Positions 10,694 to 20,172 are shown, numbered from the stretch's first letter. The stretch is DNA of 37,793 nucleotides from Chloroflexota bacterium (GCA_005887995.1 VBJD01000087.1:1-37793), one strand, 5' to 3'. The notes: a model not told the origin generated them from the sequence alone. Program-made: numbers and translations.

Positions 10694-11326
10694 GTGGACA
10701 CGGCCCAGCTGTGGGCGCGTTGTCGGTCGGGCGACGCGTCGGCGCGCGGGGCGCTCATCGAGCGCTACTGGGTTCTTGCCCGCGCACTCGCGAAGCGCAT
10801 CCGCCTCGTGAACAGCCCGCTCGCCGAAGACGACGACTTGGCGTCGGCGGCCGTCCTGGGACTCATCGACGCGGTCGACCGCTTCGAGCCCGGCCGCGGC
10901 GTCCCCTTCGAGGCGTACGCGAGCCTGCGCATCCGCGGGGCGATCATCGACGAGCTCCGCCGCACCGGCGAGCGCTCGCGTTCGGCTGGGGATCCCCATC
11001 TCCAGCCGCGGATGCTGTCGCTCGATGGCCTCGTTGAGGACGATTGGGTCGCCTTCCTGGCGACCGACGACGGCGTCGACGCACGCTTCGACGCGGACGA
11101 CCTGCGCCGGCGCGTCGAGCGCGCGCTCGAGTTGCTGCCGCCGCGTCAGCGCGAGGTGCTCGCGCGTTACTACGCCGAGTCGATGACGCTCCGTGAGGCC
11201 GGCGCTCGCATGGGCATAAGCGAAGCCCGCGCGTGCCAGCTGCACGGCCGCGCGATCTTCAACCTTCGTCGTGCGCTATCCGTTCGTCTGCCGCGCGTGA
11301 CGGTCGCGACCGCGTCCGCCGCCTAG
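10694..11326 (+). CDS. FliA/WhiG-type RNA polymerase sigma factor, short form
   Basis: 210 residues starting at GTG 10694 behind a purine-rich SD (GGCGGAGGGGGA). Region 2 runs from about 20 to 95: LIERYWVLARALAKRI, then EDDDLASAAVLGLIDAVDRF (core binding and -10 recognition) and GVPFEAYASLRIRGAIIDELRR. The latter matches the FYASLRIRGAILDELR signature of FliA/WhiG sigma factors. Region 4 is at about 140-195: LPPRQREVLARYYAESMTLREAGARMGISEARACQ. The linker between them (about 45 residues) is too short for a normal region 3, so the protein has a two-domain layout. No flagellar gene is in the window, so the regulon is unknown. The gene may be controlled through its structured leader. Confidence 0.88.
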   Translation: MDTAQLWARCRSGDASARGALIERYWVLARALAKRIRLVNSPLAEDDDLASAAVLGLIDAVDRFEPGRGVPFEAYASLRIRGAIIDELRRTGERSRSAGDPHLQPRMLSLDGLVEDDWVAFLATDDGVDARFDADDLRRRVERALELLPPRQREVLARYYAESMTLREAGARMGISEARACQLHGRAIFNLRRALSVRLPRVTVATASAA

Positions 11327-11340
11327 CAGACGCAGGTGGG

Positions 11341-11366
11341 GAGGCAGGCGGGGATCCGCCTGCCTC
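11341..11366. terminator. Strong hairpin between convergent genes
   Basis: GAGGCAGGCGG-GGAT-CCGCCTGCCTC is a perfect 11-bp stem with a 4-base loop, lying between the stops of the sigma factor and the CHRD gene. No T-run follows on either strand, so it is a bidirectional terminator or mRNA-end hairpin of uncertain strength. Confidence 0.6.
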
Positions 11367-11376
11367 ATGCGTTCAG

Positions 11377-11850
11377 TTACGGGCCGTGATCGCCGAGCTG
11401 GCCGCGGATCACGCCGTTCGGGCAGTTCGGCACGGTGTGCACGTTCACGTAGTACGCGGAAGTATTCGCACGCAGCGCCGCGAGCAGGAGTGGGTTTGTG
11501 AACGAACCTGTCGCGATGACGCCCTGCTCATTCCCGGCGACCCCCGCGAGGGGCTGGACCGCGGGTCCGGCGACGCCGGGCGGTCCGATGTGGATGTGCG
11601 CCAGTGATGTCGTGCCCGGCAGATTGTTCGCGACGATCCGGTAGGAGACGGTTCCGGTCGCTTCGTCGGTAACGTGGAAGACCGCGAGGCCGCGCGCCGA
11701 GTTCGATATGCCCGCGCACGCTCCCGTCTCCTCGTCAGTGCTGAGCACGGCCACGAACGTCGAAGGCGCGGGCTGGTCCGCACGTGCGGTGGCGCCCATG
11801 CCGGCGAATGCGAGAAGCGCGCCGCTGAATGCGATGGCGATCGTGCGCAT
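11377..11850 (-). CDS. Secreted CHRD domain protein
   Basis: 157 residues. A Sec signal peptide (MRTIAIAFSGALLAFAGMGATARA, cleavage likely before DQ) is followed by one CHRD domain: TFVAVLSTDEETG, VSYRIVANNLPGTTSLAHIHIGPPGVAGPAV, ALRANTSAYYVNVHTVPNCPNGVIRGQL. CHRD domains are found in chordin and many bacterial exported proteins; the bacterial function is unknown. The ATG has a strong GGGGAGGAA SD. Secretion is well supported; the role is not known. Confidence 0.88.
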   Translation of the reverse strand: MRTIAIAFSGALLAFAGMGATARADQPAPSTFVAVLSTDEETGACAGISNSARGLAVFHVTDEATGTVSYRIVANNLPGTTSLAHIHIGPPGVAGPAVQPLAGVAGNEQGVIATGSFTNPLLLAALRANTSAYYVNVHTVPNCPNGVIRGQLGDHGP

Positions 11851-11900
11851 GACGATTCCTCCCCTACGTAGCTATGGTCCCTTCACCCTACGGCGCGTCG

Positions 11901-12305
11901 TCACTCGCGGATCAGATCGCATTGCTCGTCCTGACGCAGGTCGCTGATCCGCACCGGGCCATGAGAGAGCTCGTCCGTCCGCCGTACAGAGCGACCGAGC
12001 GCCGTGAGCAGCCCCGCCAGACGCGTGCGCGGCAGCGCGATGACCTCGTCGAACAACGGATGCGCGATCGTGCTGAACGAGACGCGGCCATCGCGCGTCA
12101 TCGGCGGCTCGTCCGCGAGTGCCGCGAGACGTTCGTACTTCCACCACACGTACCGCTCGCGGGGTGCCGCCTCTGAGATCGACAGCCGGCGCGCGCCGGC
12201 GCCACCCTCGATACGTGCGTCGCCGAGGAGCGATCCGAGGATGATCTGCACCTGCGCTTCGTCCGGCACAAGGCGTCGGCGGATACGTGACGGATGCTCC
12301 CCCAC
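11901..12305 (-). CDS. Truncated LAGLIDADG homing-endonuclease-like protein
   Basis: 134 residues from a GTG start. The segment QVQIILGSLLGDARIEGG is a LAGLIDADG-type motif (LLGDA in place of LLGDG). It is followed by RLSISEAAPRERYVWWKYERLAAL, the helix-strand pattern of the LAGLIDADG_2 family (compare arLr..qs..h.eYv.WKye.L). FSTIAHPLFDEV matches the F.T..HP.F..l block further in. The second motif half (normally LA.W.mDDG) is missing: the frame ends with unrelated residues. It is therefore a half-domain, either a decaying endonuclease or a repurposed DNA-binding fragment. It lies about 1.4 kb beyond the 3' end of the rRNA operon, whose 23S gene carries an intron endonuclease of a different subfamily. 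Confidence 0.6.
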   Translation of the reverse strand: MGEHPSRIRRRLVPDEAQVQIILGSLLGDARIEGGAGARRLSISEAAPRERYVWWKYERLAALADEPPMTRDGRVSFSTIAHPLFDEVIALPRTRLAGLLTALGRSVRRTDELSHGPVRISDLRQDEQCDLIRE

Positions 12306-12376
12306 GTCATCGGTTCGACCCTGGCTTGCGGGCAGCGTGGATAACTCGGCCGTCCTGAACCGCTAGCGCTGGACCG

Positions 12377-13357
12377 CTAGCGCCGAACGGGCAGCTTCTC
12401 TCCCGCGACCGCGAGGACGAGACGCGGCCCGTGCGCAGTGAGCCACGCATTCAGAAGCGCGTTGCGCCCGACGCGCGCGAGCGGCTCTTCCGGTCCGCAT
12501 AGTCCCGCGCGCCAGCGCCCGATCCAGTGCGCGATGCCGAATGCCGAGCGGCGGAGCAGCAGCTCCGGGATCGCCGCGGCCTCCGTCGGGTCCAGTGGCA
12601 GCGCGCGACGGTAGCCGCCAATGAGCGCGTCGAGCACCGCCCATCGATCCGCCTCGGGAGTGCGAACGATCGTGATGTAGATCGCGCACGCCAGGTCCGC
12701 TGCGCGCATGTCGCCTTCGGCGAATTCGAAGTCGAGCACTCCCGTCACGACATCGTTCTCTAAGAGGACGTTGATGTACCCGAAGTCGCCGTGAACGATC
12801 TGCCGCGGGAGCGAGGCGGCAAGCGCGTCCCGCACCTCGATGACGTGCCGGAACAGCTCGTCGATGCGCGCGCGATCCGCGCCGAGTTTCAGGTCGTCCA
12901 GCGCTGCGATGGGATCGGGGACCAGCCGATGCACGTCGCCGAGCGCGATCGGCGCGCGCACGGGCAGCTCGACGAGCGCGAGTGCCGCATCGAGCTGTGC
13001 GAGGGCGCGTCCCGCCAGCCAGGCGTCGTGCGCCGTTCCAGATGATGGCTCTCCGGGGATGCGGAAGAAGAGGGTCGCGAGCCGCGGGCCGTCATCTGTC
13101 TCGAGCACGGCAAGGGTGTCACCTTCGCGGGTTCGCACCGGCGCCGGCACGGCGAACGGCAGCCCCTGCGTGGCGACGCGCCCGAGGAGCTCGTGCTCGA
13201 AACGGACGCGCTCCGGGTCGGCGGTGTTGCGGTAGACGCGCAGGACGAACTCGCCCTCGCGCGCGTACACGAAGTAGGTGTCGTTGTTCAGTCCGCGCGC
13301 GATGCGCTCCATCGCGCTCGCGGTGATCGGCCAGGGAGCGAGTCGCGTGAGATCCAC
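12377..13357 (-). CDS. APH-fold phosphotransferase (homoserine kinase II / CotS-like)
   Basis: 326 residues. The aminoglycoside phosphotransferase/choline kinase fold is shown by GLNNDTYFVYAREGEFVLRVYR (nucleotide loop and Lys/Arg strand), the catalytic loop QIVHGDFGYINVLL near residue 189 (HxDxxxxN), and VTGVLDFEFAEGDMRAADLA (metal-binding DFE). The layout is close to ThrB-II and CotS-type small-molecule kinases; the substrate is not readable. GTG start with no obvious SD. The gene stands just downstream of the rRNA terminator in the same direction. Confidence 0.82.
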   Translation of the reverse strand: MDLTRLAPWPITASAMERIARGLNNDTYFVYAREGEFVLRVYRNTADPERVRFEHELLGRVATQGLPFAVPAPVRTREGDTLAVLETDDGPRLATLFFRIPGEPSSGTAHDAWLAGRALAQLDAALALVELPVRAPIALGDVHRLVPDPIAALDDLKLGADRARIDELFRHVIEVRDALAASLPRQIVHGDFGYINVLLENDVVTGVLDFEFAEGDMRAADLACAIYITIVRTPEADRWAVLDALIGGYRRALPLDPTEAAAIPELLLRRSAFGIAHWIGRWRAGLCGPEEPLARVGRNALLNAWLTAHGPRLVLAVAGEKLPVRR

Positions 13358-13374
13358 GGGACAAGGATGCGCTG

Positions 13375-13412
13375 AAAAAAAACGACCTCGCGCTTTCGCG
13401 GAGATCGTTTTT
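13375..13412 (-). terminator. Rho-independent terminator of the rRNA operon
   Basis: On the minus strand, just after 5S, a hairpin with stem halves ACGATCTCCGCG and CGCGAGGTCGT (loop AAAG) is followed by eight T residues (A-tract at 13375-13382 on the plus strand). This is a textbook intrinsic terminator. Confidence 0.9.
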
Positions 13413-13414
13413 AT

Positions 13415-13530
13415 CCCGGCCCTGACCTATTTTCCCAGGGACCGACGTCCCGAGTATCTTCGGCGCTGGTGGGCTTAACTGCCGTGTTCGGGATGGGAAC
13501 GGGTGTGACCCCACCGCTCGAAGGACCGAG
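13415..13530 (-). rRNA. rrf: 5S ribosomal RNA
   Basis: 116 nt on the minus strand. Helix I closes perfectly: 5' CUCGGUCC pairs with 3' GGGCCGGG (with G-U pairs). The conserved core CACCCGUUCCCAUCCCGAAC and GAAGUUAAG-like GCAGUUAAGCCCACC are present. It is the last gene of the rRNA operon, directly followed by the terminator. Confidence 0.95.
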
Positions 13531-13581
13531 GTATCCATTTTAGTCGTGCCGGCCGCCGGCGGCAACGCGCGCCGGACACAC

Positions 13582-13610
13582 AAAAGCCCTCCGACTGAGG
13601 GAGGGCTTTC
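13582..13610. terminator. Hairpin in the 23S-5S spacer
   Basis: AAAGCCCTCC / GGAGGGCTTT is a perfect 10-bp stem with a 7-base loop, ending in TTTTG on the minus strand. It looks like a weak intrinsic terminator or a processing stem between 23S and 5S. A functional terminator here would reduce 5S, so a processing role is as likely. Confidence 0.45.
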
Positions 13611-13687
13611 GCGTTGAACTGCGAGTGACAGAGGTCGACGAACGCAAGCTTCAGCGAATCGCACCGATCTGCCGAGCTCGAGTGCTC

Positions 13688-13700
13688 GGCTGGGTGCTGG
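13688..13700 (-). other. 3' half of the 23S precursor processing stem
   Basis: GGCTGGGTGCTGG here pairs with CCAGCATCCAGCC at 17751-17763 (one G-U pair), bringing the two ends of the 23S precursor together just outside the mature ends, as expected for an RNase III-type stem. Confidence 0.7.
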
Positions 13701-13837
13701 AAATTAGGTCAAGCCTCTCGACCGTTAGTACGGATCAGCTCCATGCCTTGCGGCACTTCCACCCTCCGCCTATCAAACACGTACTCTCCGTGCGGTCTTA
13801 CCTGGTTGACCCAGGGGGTGAGCTCATCTTGAGGTGT

Positions 13838-13868
<31 letters not shown>

Positions 13869-14000
13869 ACGAACGGACATAGCTACCGAGCAATGCCCTT
13901 GGCAGAACAACTCGTACACCATCGGTCCGCTCACCCCGGTCCTCTCGTACTGGGGGCAACTCCTCGCAACTCACCTGCGCGCACACTGGATAGAGACCGA

Positions 14001-14307
14001 CTCTTTGTTACTAGGCCAGCTGATTTCGGTTTTCGCTGGCTCCCTGCGTCGCCGCAGGGATCCGACCATATCTTCTCGCTCGATCAGAGCGAGTCCGGCG
14101 TATGGCCTGTGAGGATTCCTCGATCGATCGAGGTCTTTCCTGCTGATTGTCCGCACCTCACGCGTTTTCACTGCTCATGGCAGTAGCGGAGGATGCTCGG
14201 AGTTCCCAGCATTTAGCCAGATTTGTTCTCGGCATGAGGTTGCCGAGCTCTCATTGCTAACAGGCAAACCGTGAACGTCGCGTGAGAGTCAACAGCTCAG
14301 ATCTCGA
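14001..14307 (-). other. ORF-less group I intron in 23S rRNA (after U2592, E. coli numbering)
   Basis: The conserved 23S sequence CAGUUCGGUCUC is split as CAGU | UCGGUCUC. The internal guide AGCUGUU (14291-14297) pairs with exon AACAGU plus the first intron base, placing a U-G wobble exactly at the 5' splice site. CUGA overlapping the guide can pair with the 3' exon UCGG (P10). The intron ends in G, the canonical omega-G. Core elements read on the minus strand: GACAATCAGCAGGAAAG (Q, 14135-14151), CCTCACAGGCCATACG (R, 14099-14114) and GAAGATATGGTCGG (S, 14062-14075), with P7 formed by R and S. A CCCTGCG-GCGA-CGCAGGG hairpin follows S (P9). No open frame of note. The site is next to the position used by the Chlamydomonas I-CreI intron (L2593). 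Confidence 0.88.
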
Positions 14308-14318
14308 ACTGTTTCACA

Positions 14319-14375
<57 letters not shown>

Positions 14376-14385
14376 GGTACTGCCC

Positions 14386-14422
<37 letters not shown>

Positions 14423-14454
14423 GACGCCGTCGCTGTGAACGCTTGGGCGTCATA

Positions 14455-14485
<31 letters not shown>

Positions 14486-14628
14486 ATGATTCCGGGCCCT
14501 TCCACTCGGGACCCGAAGGTCACTAAGCCCGACTTTCGTCCCTGCTCGGCGTGTATGCCTCACAGTCAAGCACCCTTATGCCTTTGCACTCTGAGGCTGA
14601 TTTCCAACCAGCCTGAGGGTACCTTTGG

Positions 14629-14683
<55 letters not shown>

Positions 14684-14928
14684 ATGTCCGGCTGCCGGAT
14701 CACGGACAGCCGTTAGAGCCGAAGTTCCGCAAGGGTGGTATTTCACTGATGACTCCACCGAGGCTAGCGCCCCGGCTTCACAGTCTCCCACCTATGCTAC
14801 ACATGCGAAACCCCAGTCCAATGCCAAGATGCAGTAAAGCTCCACGGGGTCTTTTTGTCCAAGTGTGCGTAACCCGCGTCTTCACGGGTATCTCAGTTTC
14901 GCCGGGTCCCTCCTAGAGACAGCGGCTA

Positions 14929-14980
<52 letters not shown>

Positions 14981-15712
14981 GGACGGTCTTACTCGGCCAT
15001 GCCGAGCGAACGATTCTGTCCTTGCAGCAGAAATCGATCCTGCATGTCGCCATGCAGTCGGGACCATCTCTTTATCCGATGTCTCGGACGTCCGACGTAT
15101 GGTCTCTGAGGATTCTCAGCTCCACGTCTCTGGGTTTTTGGCGATTCATCGTCTGCATGATCTCGACGATCTCGATGAGGCCGGCGATGCTCGTGTGCTG
15201 TTGGTCAACCATCAGCTCGACACACCGCGCGAAGCTCTCGAAGTCGCGTTGCTTCGCCGATCGCAACGGATACCGCCTGAAGAATGGGATCACCACGTTC
15301 AGTAGGTCCGCCCGTCGACACACGCTGTAGCGGTAGAGGTGTTCTCGGTGGTTGTCGTGGCGTGAATTGACGTTCACGCGTCCGACGCCGAAGAACTCCT
15401 GAAGCTCGTAGAGCACATGGACGCTCTTCGCGCCCTGCGTCACCACGAAATCATGCGAGACCTGAAAGCCGGTTCGGTAGCCTTTTCGGTTCACTCGATC
15501 AGGTTGACGAGTAAGCCCGATGGAGAAGCATCCCTCTCCGTCTACGAATCCAGTAACCCATCCAGTAGTGATGAGCCTTTCCTGCTGATTGTCTGGCTCC
15601 CTTTCGGGAACGCCGCGAAGATTGTCACTGCCCATCCTTATGAGATCGGCGAGTACTTGCGGATGCGCCAGGTGTTCCAGCATTTGGTCGGATTTCTCTA
15701 AGGCAGCGATCC
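14981..15712 (-). other. Group I intron in 23S rRNA (after U1931) encoding a LAGLIDADG endonuclease
   Basis: A 732-nt insertion splits CCUAAGGU | AGCGAAAUUCC. P1 is formed by exon CUAAGGU (15713-15719) and guide GCCUUAG (15698-15704): seven pairs with U-G at the splice site and an 8-nt loop. The bases directly before the guide, CGCU (15705-15708), pair with the 3' exon AGCG (P10). Core elements: Q GACAATCAGCAGGAAAG (15577-15593, identical to the other intron), R CCTCAGAGACCATACG (15096-15111), S AAAGAGATGGTCC (15061-15073). P9 is CTGCATG-GCGA-CATGCAG (15040-15057). These establish a group I ribozyme. The last intron base by exon alignment is C, not G. L1931 is a recurrent bacterial intron site. 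Confidence 0.93.
15072..15683 (-). CDS. Intron-encoded LAGLIDADG homing endonuclease
   Basis: 203 residues inside the U1931 intron. One LAGLIDADG motif is present, GWVTGFVDGEGCFSIGL (about 42-58); the Glu of DGEG is the metal-binding acid. It is followed by GFQVSHDFVVTQGAKSVHVL and FFGVGRVNVNSRHDN, the saddle strands of the LAGLIDADG_1 family. One motif means it should act as a homodimer, like I-CreI. Expected target: the intronless 23S sequence around CCTAAGGTAGCG. The first 40 or so and last 15 codons overlap ribozyme core: Q lies near codons 31-36, R encodes the C-terminal ILRDHTS region, and the UAA stop overlaps S. The N-terminal 40 residues do not look endonuclease-like, so a later start, such as Met17, is possible. 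Confidence 0.9.
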   Translation of the reverse strand: MLEHLAHPQVLADLIRMGSDNLRGVPEREPDNQQERLITTGWVTGFVDGEGCFSIGLTRQPDRVNRKGYRTGFQVSHDFVVTQGAKSVHVLYELQEFFGVGRVNVNSRHDNHREHLYRYSVCRRADLLNVVIPFFRRYPLRSAKQRDFESFARCVELMVDQQHTSIAGLIEIVEIMQTMNRQKPRDVELRILRDHTSDVRDIG

Positions 15713-15757
<45 letters not shown>

Positions 15758-15780
15758 GTTCAAGCCTTGCAGCTCTCCCA

Positions 15781-15811
<31 letters not shown>

Positions 15812-16636
15812 CCTATACGTAGGGTTTCCCCTTCGCAGAGACCTGTGTTTTTGTTAAACAGTCGCTTAGCCCGTTTATCTGAGGCCTCGATCACTTGCTC
15901 CACATTGCTGCGAAGCGTGCGAGGCACCCCTTCTCCCGAAGTTACGGGGTCATTTTGCAGAGTTCCTTTAGGAGGGTTCTCCCGATCGCCTTGGTGTACT
16001 CCACCCGCCTACCTGAGTCGGATTGCGGTACGGGCACTCTCGATCTCGCTAGAGGCTTTTCTCGTCAGCTTGGCTTGCCCAACTCGCTGCATTGCTGCAA
16101 CTCGCATTCGCCTCTCACCTTGATCCTCGGACGGATTTACCTATCCAAGGGCGGCTACCGGCTTAGACGCACATAGCCAAAGTGCGCTCGGACTACCAGA
16201 CTGAGTCACCCCTTCGCTGATAACGATCTTGAGCGGTGCGGGAATATAAACCCGCTGTCCATCGACTACGCCTTTCGGCCTCGTCTTAGGCCCGACTGAC
16301 CCTGAGCGGATTAACCTTCCTCAGGAAACCTTAGGCATACGGCGCGCATGTTTCTCACACGCGTTTCGCTACTCGTTCCGGCATTCGCACTTCTCAGCAC
16401 TCCAGCGGTCCTCACGGTCCACCTTCACTGCGCTGAGAACGCTCCTCTACCACGCATGGACCCCGAAGGATCCACACATCCAAAGCTTCGGTACCAGGCT
16501 TGAGCCCCGTTGGATTTTCGGCGCTGGATCACTCGACCAGTGAGCTGTTACGCACTCTTTCAATGATGGCTGCTTCTAAGCCAACATCCTGGTTGTCTGA
16601 GCGATCCAACATCCTTTCCCACTTAGCCTGGATTCA

Positions 16637-16673
<37 letters not shown>

Positions 16674-17003
16674 TCTCCGGAGCTTAGCCCCCGAAGACTG
16701 ACTGCCACGCTTCGCCTCTTCGCATTCGGAGTTTGGTTGGGTTTGGTAAGCGGTAAGCCCCCTAGCCCATCCAGTGCTCTACCTCAAAGAGGGAATGCGC
16801 AACGCTAGTCCTAGAACTATTTCGAGGAGAACCAGCTATCTCCGCGTTCGGTTGGCATTTCGCCTCTACCCACAGCTCATCCCTCAACTTTTCAACGTTG
16901 AAGAGTTCGGCCCTCCACGGAGTATTACCTCCGCTTCAGCCTGGCCATGGGTAGCTCACGCGGTTTCGGGTCTAGTGCATGCGACTACGGACCTTTTGGG
17001 TCC

Positions 17004-17035
<32 letters not shown>

Positions 17036-17187
17036 CCGGACGTCAGTCCTTAACCTCGCCGCATACAGCTAACTCGCCGGATCATTCTTCAATAGGCACG
17101 CCGTCACGCTACTGCTTGCGCAGCAACACGCTTCGACTGCTTGTAGGCGCACGGTTTCAGTTTCTATTTCACTCCCCGCCAGGGGTG

Positions 17188-17229
<42 letters not shown>

Positions 17230-17750
17230 TTGAGGTATTTAGCCTTGGACAATGGTCTGCCCGGTTTCCCACCCTGGAGACCTTCCGGGTGGTACTCGAG
17301 GACATCGACCGGAGCGTGATCGCTTTCGCGTACGAGACTGTCACTCTCTTCGGTGGGCCGTTCCAGGCAACCTTCCGCTAACGATCACGTTTTTGAACTC
17401 CGTCGCGGATCGTCAGATCCGCCGTCGCGCCTCACGACACCCGATCCACAACGGCTGACGCCTATCACGTGGATCAGGTTTGGGCTCTTCCCGTTTCGCT
17501 CGCCACTACTAAGGGAATAATTTCTGTTCCTCGAGGTACTGAGATGTTTCAGTTCCCTCGGTGCCCTCCGCGCACCCTATGTATTCAGGTGCGGGTAACC
17601 AACTTACGTCGGCTGGGTTCCCCCATTCGGAGATATCCGGATCACCGTTTGCTACCAACTCCCCGGATCTTTTCGCAGGTAACCGCGTCCTTCATCGGCC
17701 TCAAGCGCCAAGGCATTCGCCATGCGCCCTTTGTAGCTTGACCTACAAGT

Positions 17751-17763
17751 CCAGCATCCAGCC
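17751..17763 (-). other. 5' half of the 23S precursor processing stem
   Basis: CCAGCATCCAGCC pairs with GGCTGGGTGCTGG at 13688-13700, just beyond the 23S 3' end. Both lie immediately outside the mature 23S ends. Confidence 0.7.
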
Positions 17764-17863
17764 CGGCCCTCGAACAGGGCGAACTGGTGCTGTTGATTCA
17801 CCAATTATTACGATCGGTACGATTTCGCTTTTGGCGAAACTCGCATTCGTCTTCCTCTTCACT

Positions 17864-17874
17864 TGTTAAGGTGC
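17864..17874 (-). promoter_or_regulatory. Possible boxA-like site before 23S
   Basis: In the roughly 310-bp spacer between tRNA-Ala and 23S the minus strand reads GCACCTTAACA, similar to the TGCTCTTTAACA antitermination boxA. The match is imperfect. The rest of this spacer holds GC-rich self-complementary sequence and no gene that I can see. Confidence 0.3.
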
Positions 17875-18054
17875 ACCACTCGCTCGTTCGAGCTCGCGCG
17901 CGAGCAGACGCGCGTGCGCGAGATCGAACAAACCGTGAAAGCTGCGGTTGTGATCGCCTTTGGCCTCCAGCCGGCTCGATTACCGGCGCGGATTTCGAAT
18001 CATACGGCCAAACGGCCGGTTCTCGCCATTCCGCAGACGACTGACAGCGTCCCG

Positions 18055-18127
18055 TGGAGCCGAGGAGACTCGAACTCCTGACTTCCTCCTTGCAAAGGAG
18101 GCGCTCTACCAGCTGAGCTACGGCCCC
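18055..18127 (-). tRNA. tRNA-Ala (anticodon TGC)
   Basis: 73-nt cloverleaf: acceptor GGGGCCG / CGGCTCC, D-arm AGCTCAGCTGGTAGAGC, anticodon loop CTTTGCAAG (TGC) and T-loop GTTCGAGTC. Discriminator A; CCA is not encoded. It lies between 16S and 23S as usual. Confidence 0.96.
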
Positions 18128-18172
18128 TAGGAGGCGCGCCGCGCGAGCTTGCTTGCGCGAGGCGCCGACGAC

Positions 18173-18200
18173 GGGGCCGTGAGCGTAGCGATACGGCCCC
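18173..18200. other. Hairpin in the tRNA-Ile/tRNA-Ala spacer
   Basis: GGGGCCGT / ACGGCCCC forms an 8-bp stem with a 12-base loop. On the minus strand it reads GGGGCCGTA, the same as the first bases of tRNA-Ala, so it may be a partial duplication of the tRNA 5' end or a processing hairpin. Confidence 0.4.
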
Positions 18201-18274
18201 TTCGCTGTTTCGAGCACATGCTAAGGCGCACGTAGCGCTGCGGCGATCGAGACCTGCCGCTCGTTCGAGTCGCT

Positions 18275-18297
18275 CACTCGCGCGTTGTACGCGAGTG
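18275..18297. other. Hairpin abutting the 3' end of tRNA-Ile
   Basis: CACTCGCG-CGTTGTA-CGCGAGTG is a perfect 8-bp stem whose edge overlaps the tRNA-Ile discriminator end. Probably a transcript-processing element. Confidence 0.4.
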
Positions 18298-18369
18298 GGC
18301 GTTTCTGGACTCGAACCAGAGACCTCTGCCTTATCAGGGCAGTGCTCTAACCAGCTGAGCTAAACGCCC
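18296..18369 (-). tRNA. tRNA-Ile (anticodon GAT)
   Basis: 74-nt cloverleaf: acceptor GGGCGTT / AACGCCC, D-arm AGCTCAGCTGGTTAGAGC, anticodon loop CTGATAA (GAT) and T-loop GTTCGAGTC. Discriminator A, CCA not encoded. It directly follows 16S in the operon. Confidence 0.96.
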
Positions 18370-18398
18370 TCTGGCAAGCGGGGCAGATCGTTAACCGA

Positions 18399-18416
18399 TG
18401 AAGAGTGGTAGGAACG
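18399..18416 (-). other. 3' half of the 16S precursor processing stem
   Basis: The 18 bases here are an exact inverted repeat of 20153-20170, before the 16S 5' end. They would form an 18-bp stem enclosing the 16S precursor, the expected RNase III substrate. Confidence 0.85.
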
Positions 18417-18574
18417 GGCGCTGCCTTGTTGCGCTTCGAGTGCCGCGGGTTAGACGACAACTCTCCGCGATTTCAAAACGAACCACTTCCGTTAAGAAGT
18501 GTCACTCGAGTTTTCAGGCTCGAGATCGACCTGGGAATTGGATCGAGGTGCCGAAGCATCCGATCGTGCATCCC

Positions 18575-20080
<1,506 letters not shown>

Positions 20081-20152
20081 AAAATCAGACCCACCTTTCG
20101 GTCGGTCTGCAATCTTCGAGTTCGATCAGAAATCAACAAAGACCGCGCTGTG

Positions 20153-20170
20153 CGTTCCTACCACTCTTCA
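20153..20170 (-). other. 5' half of the 16S precursor processing stem
   Basis: Exact inverted repeat (18 bp) of 18399-18416 downstream of 16S. It lies between the boxA-like site and the 16S 5' end. Confidence 0.85.
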
Positions 20171-20172
20171 GC

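Noticed and set aside
14981-14986. Alternative 3' splice site after GACCG that would restore a terminal G
   Set aside because: It would leave three extra bases in an invariant part of 23S and break the P10 pairing. It remains possible only as a minor product.
14981-15712. Archaeal-type (bulge-helix-bulge) intron or simple intervening sequence, because it encodes a LAGLIDADG protein and ends in C
   Set aside because: P1 with a U-G splice-site wobble, P10 and readable Q/R/S elements are group I features. No bulge-helix-bulge pairing is seen across the junctions.
18170-18202. Additional tRNA gene in the 16S-23S spacer, because of a repeated tRNA-Ala 5' end
   Set aside because: Only the acceptor-like bases repeat; no D-arm, anticodon or T-arm follows.
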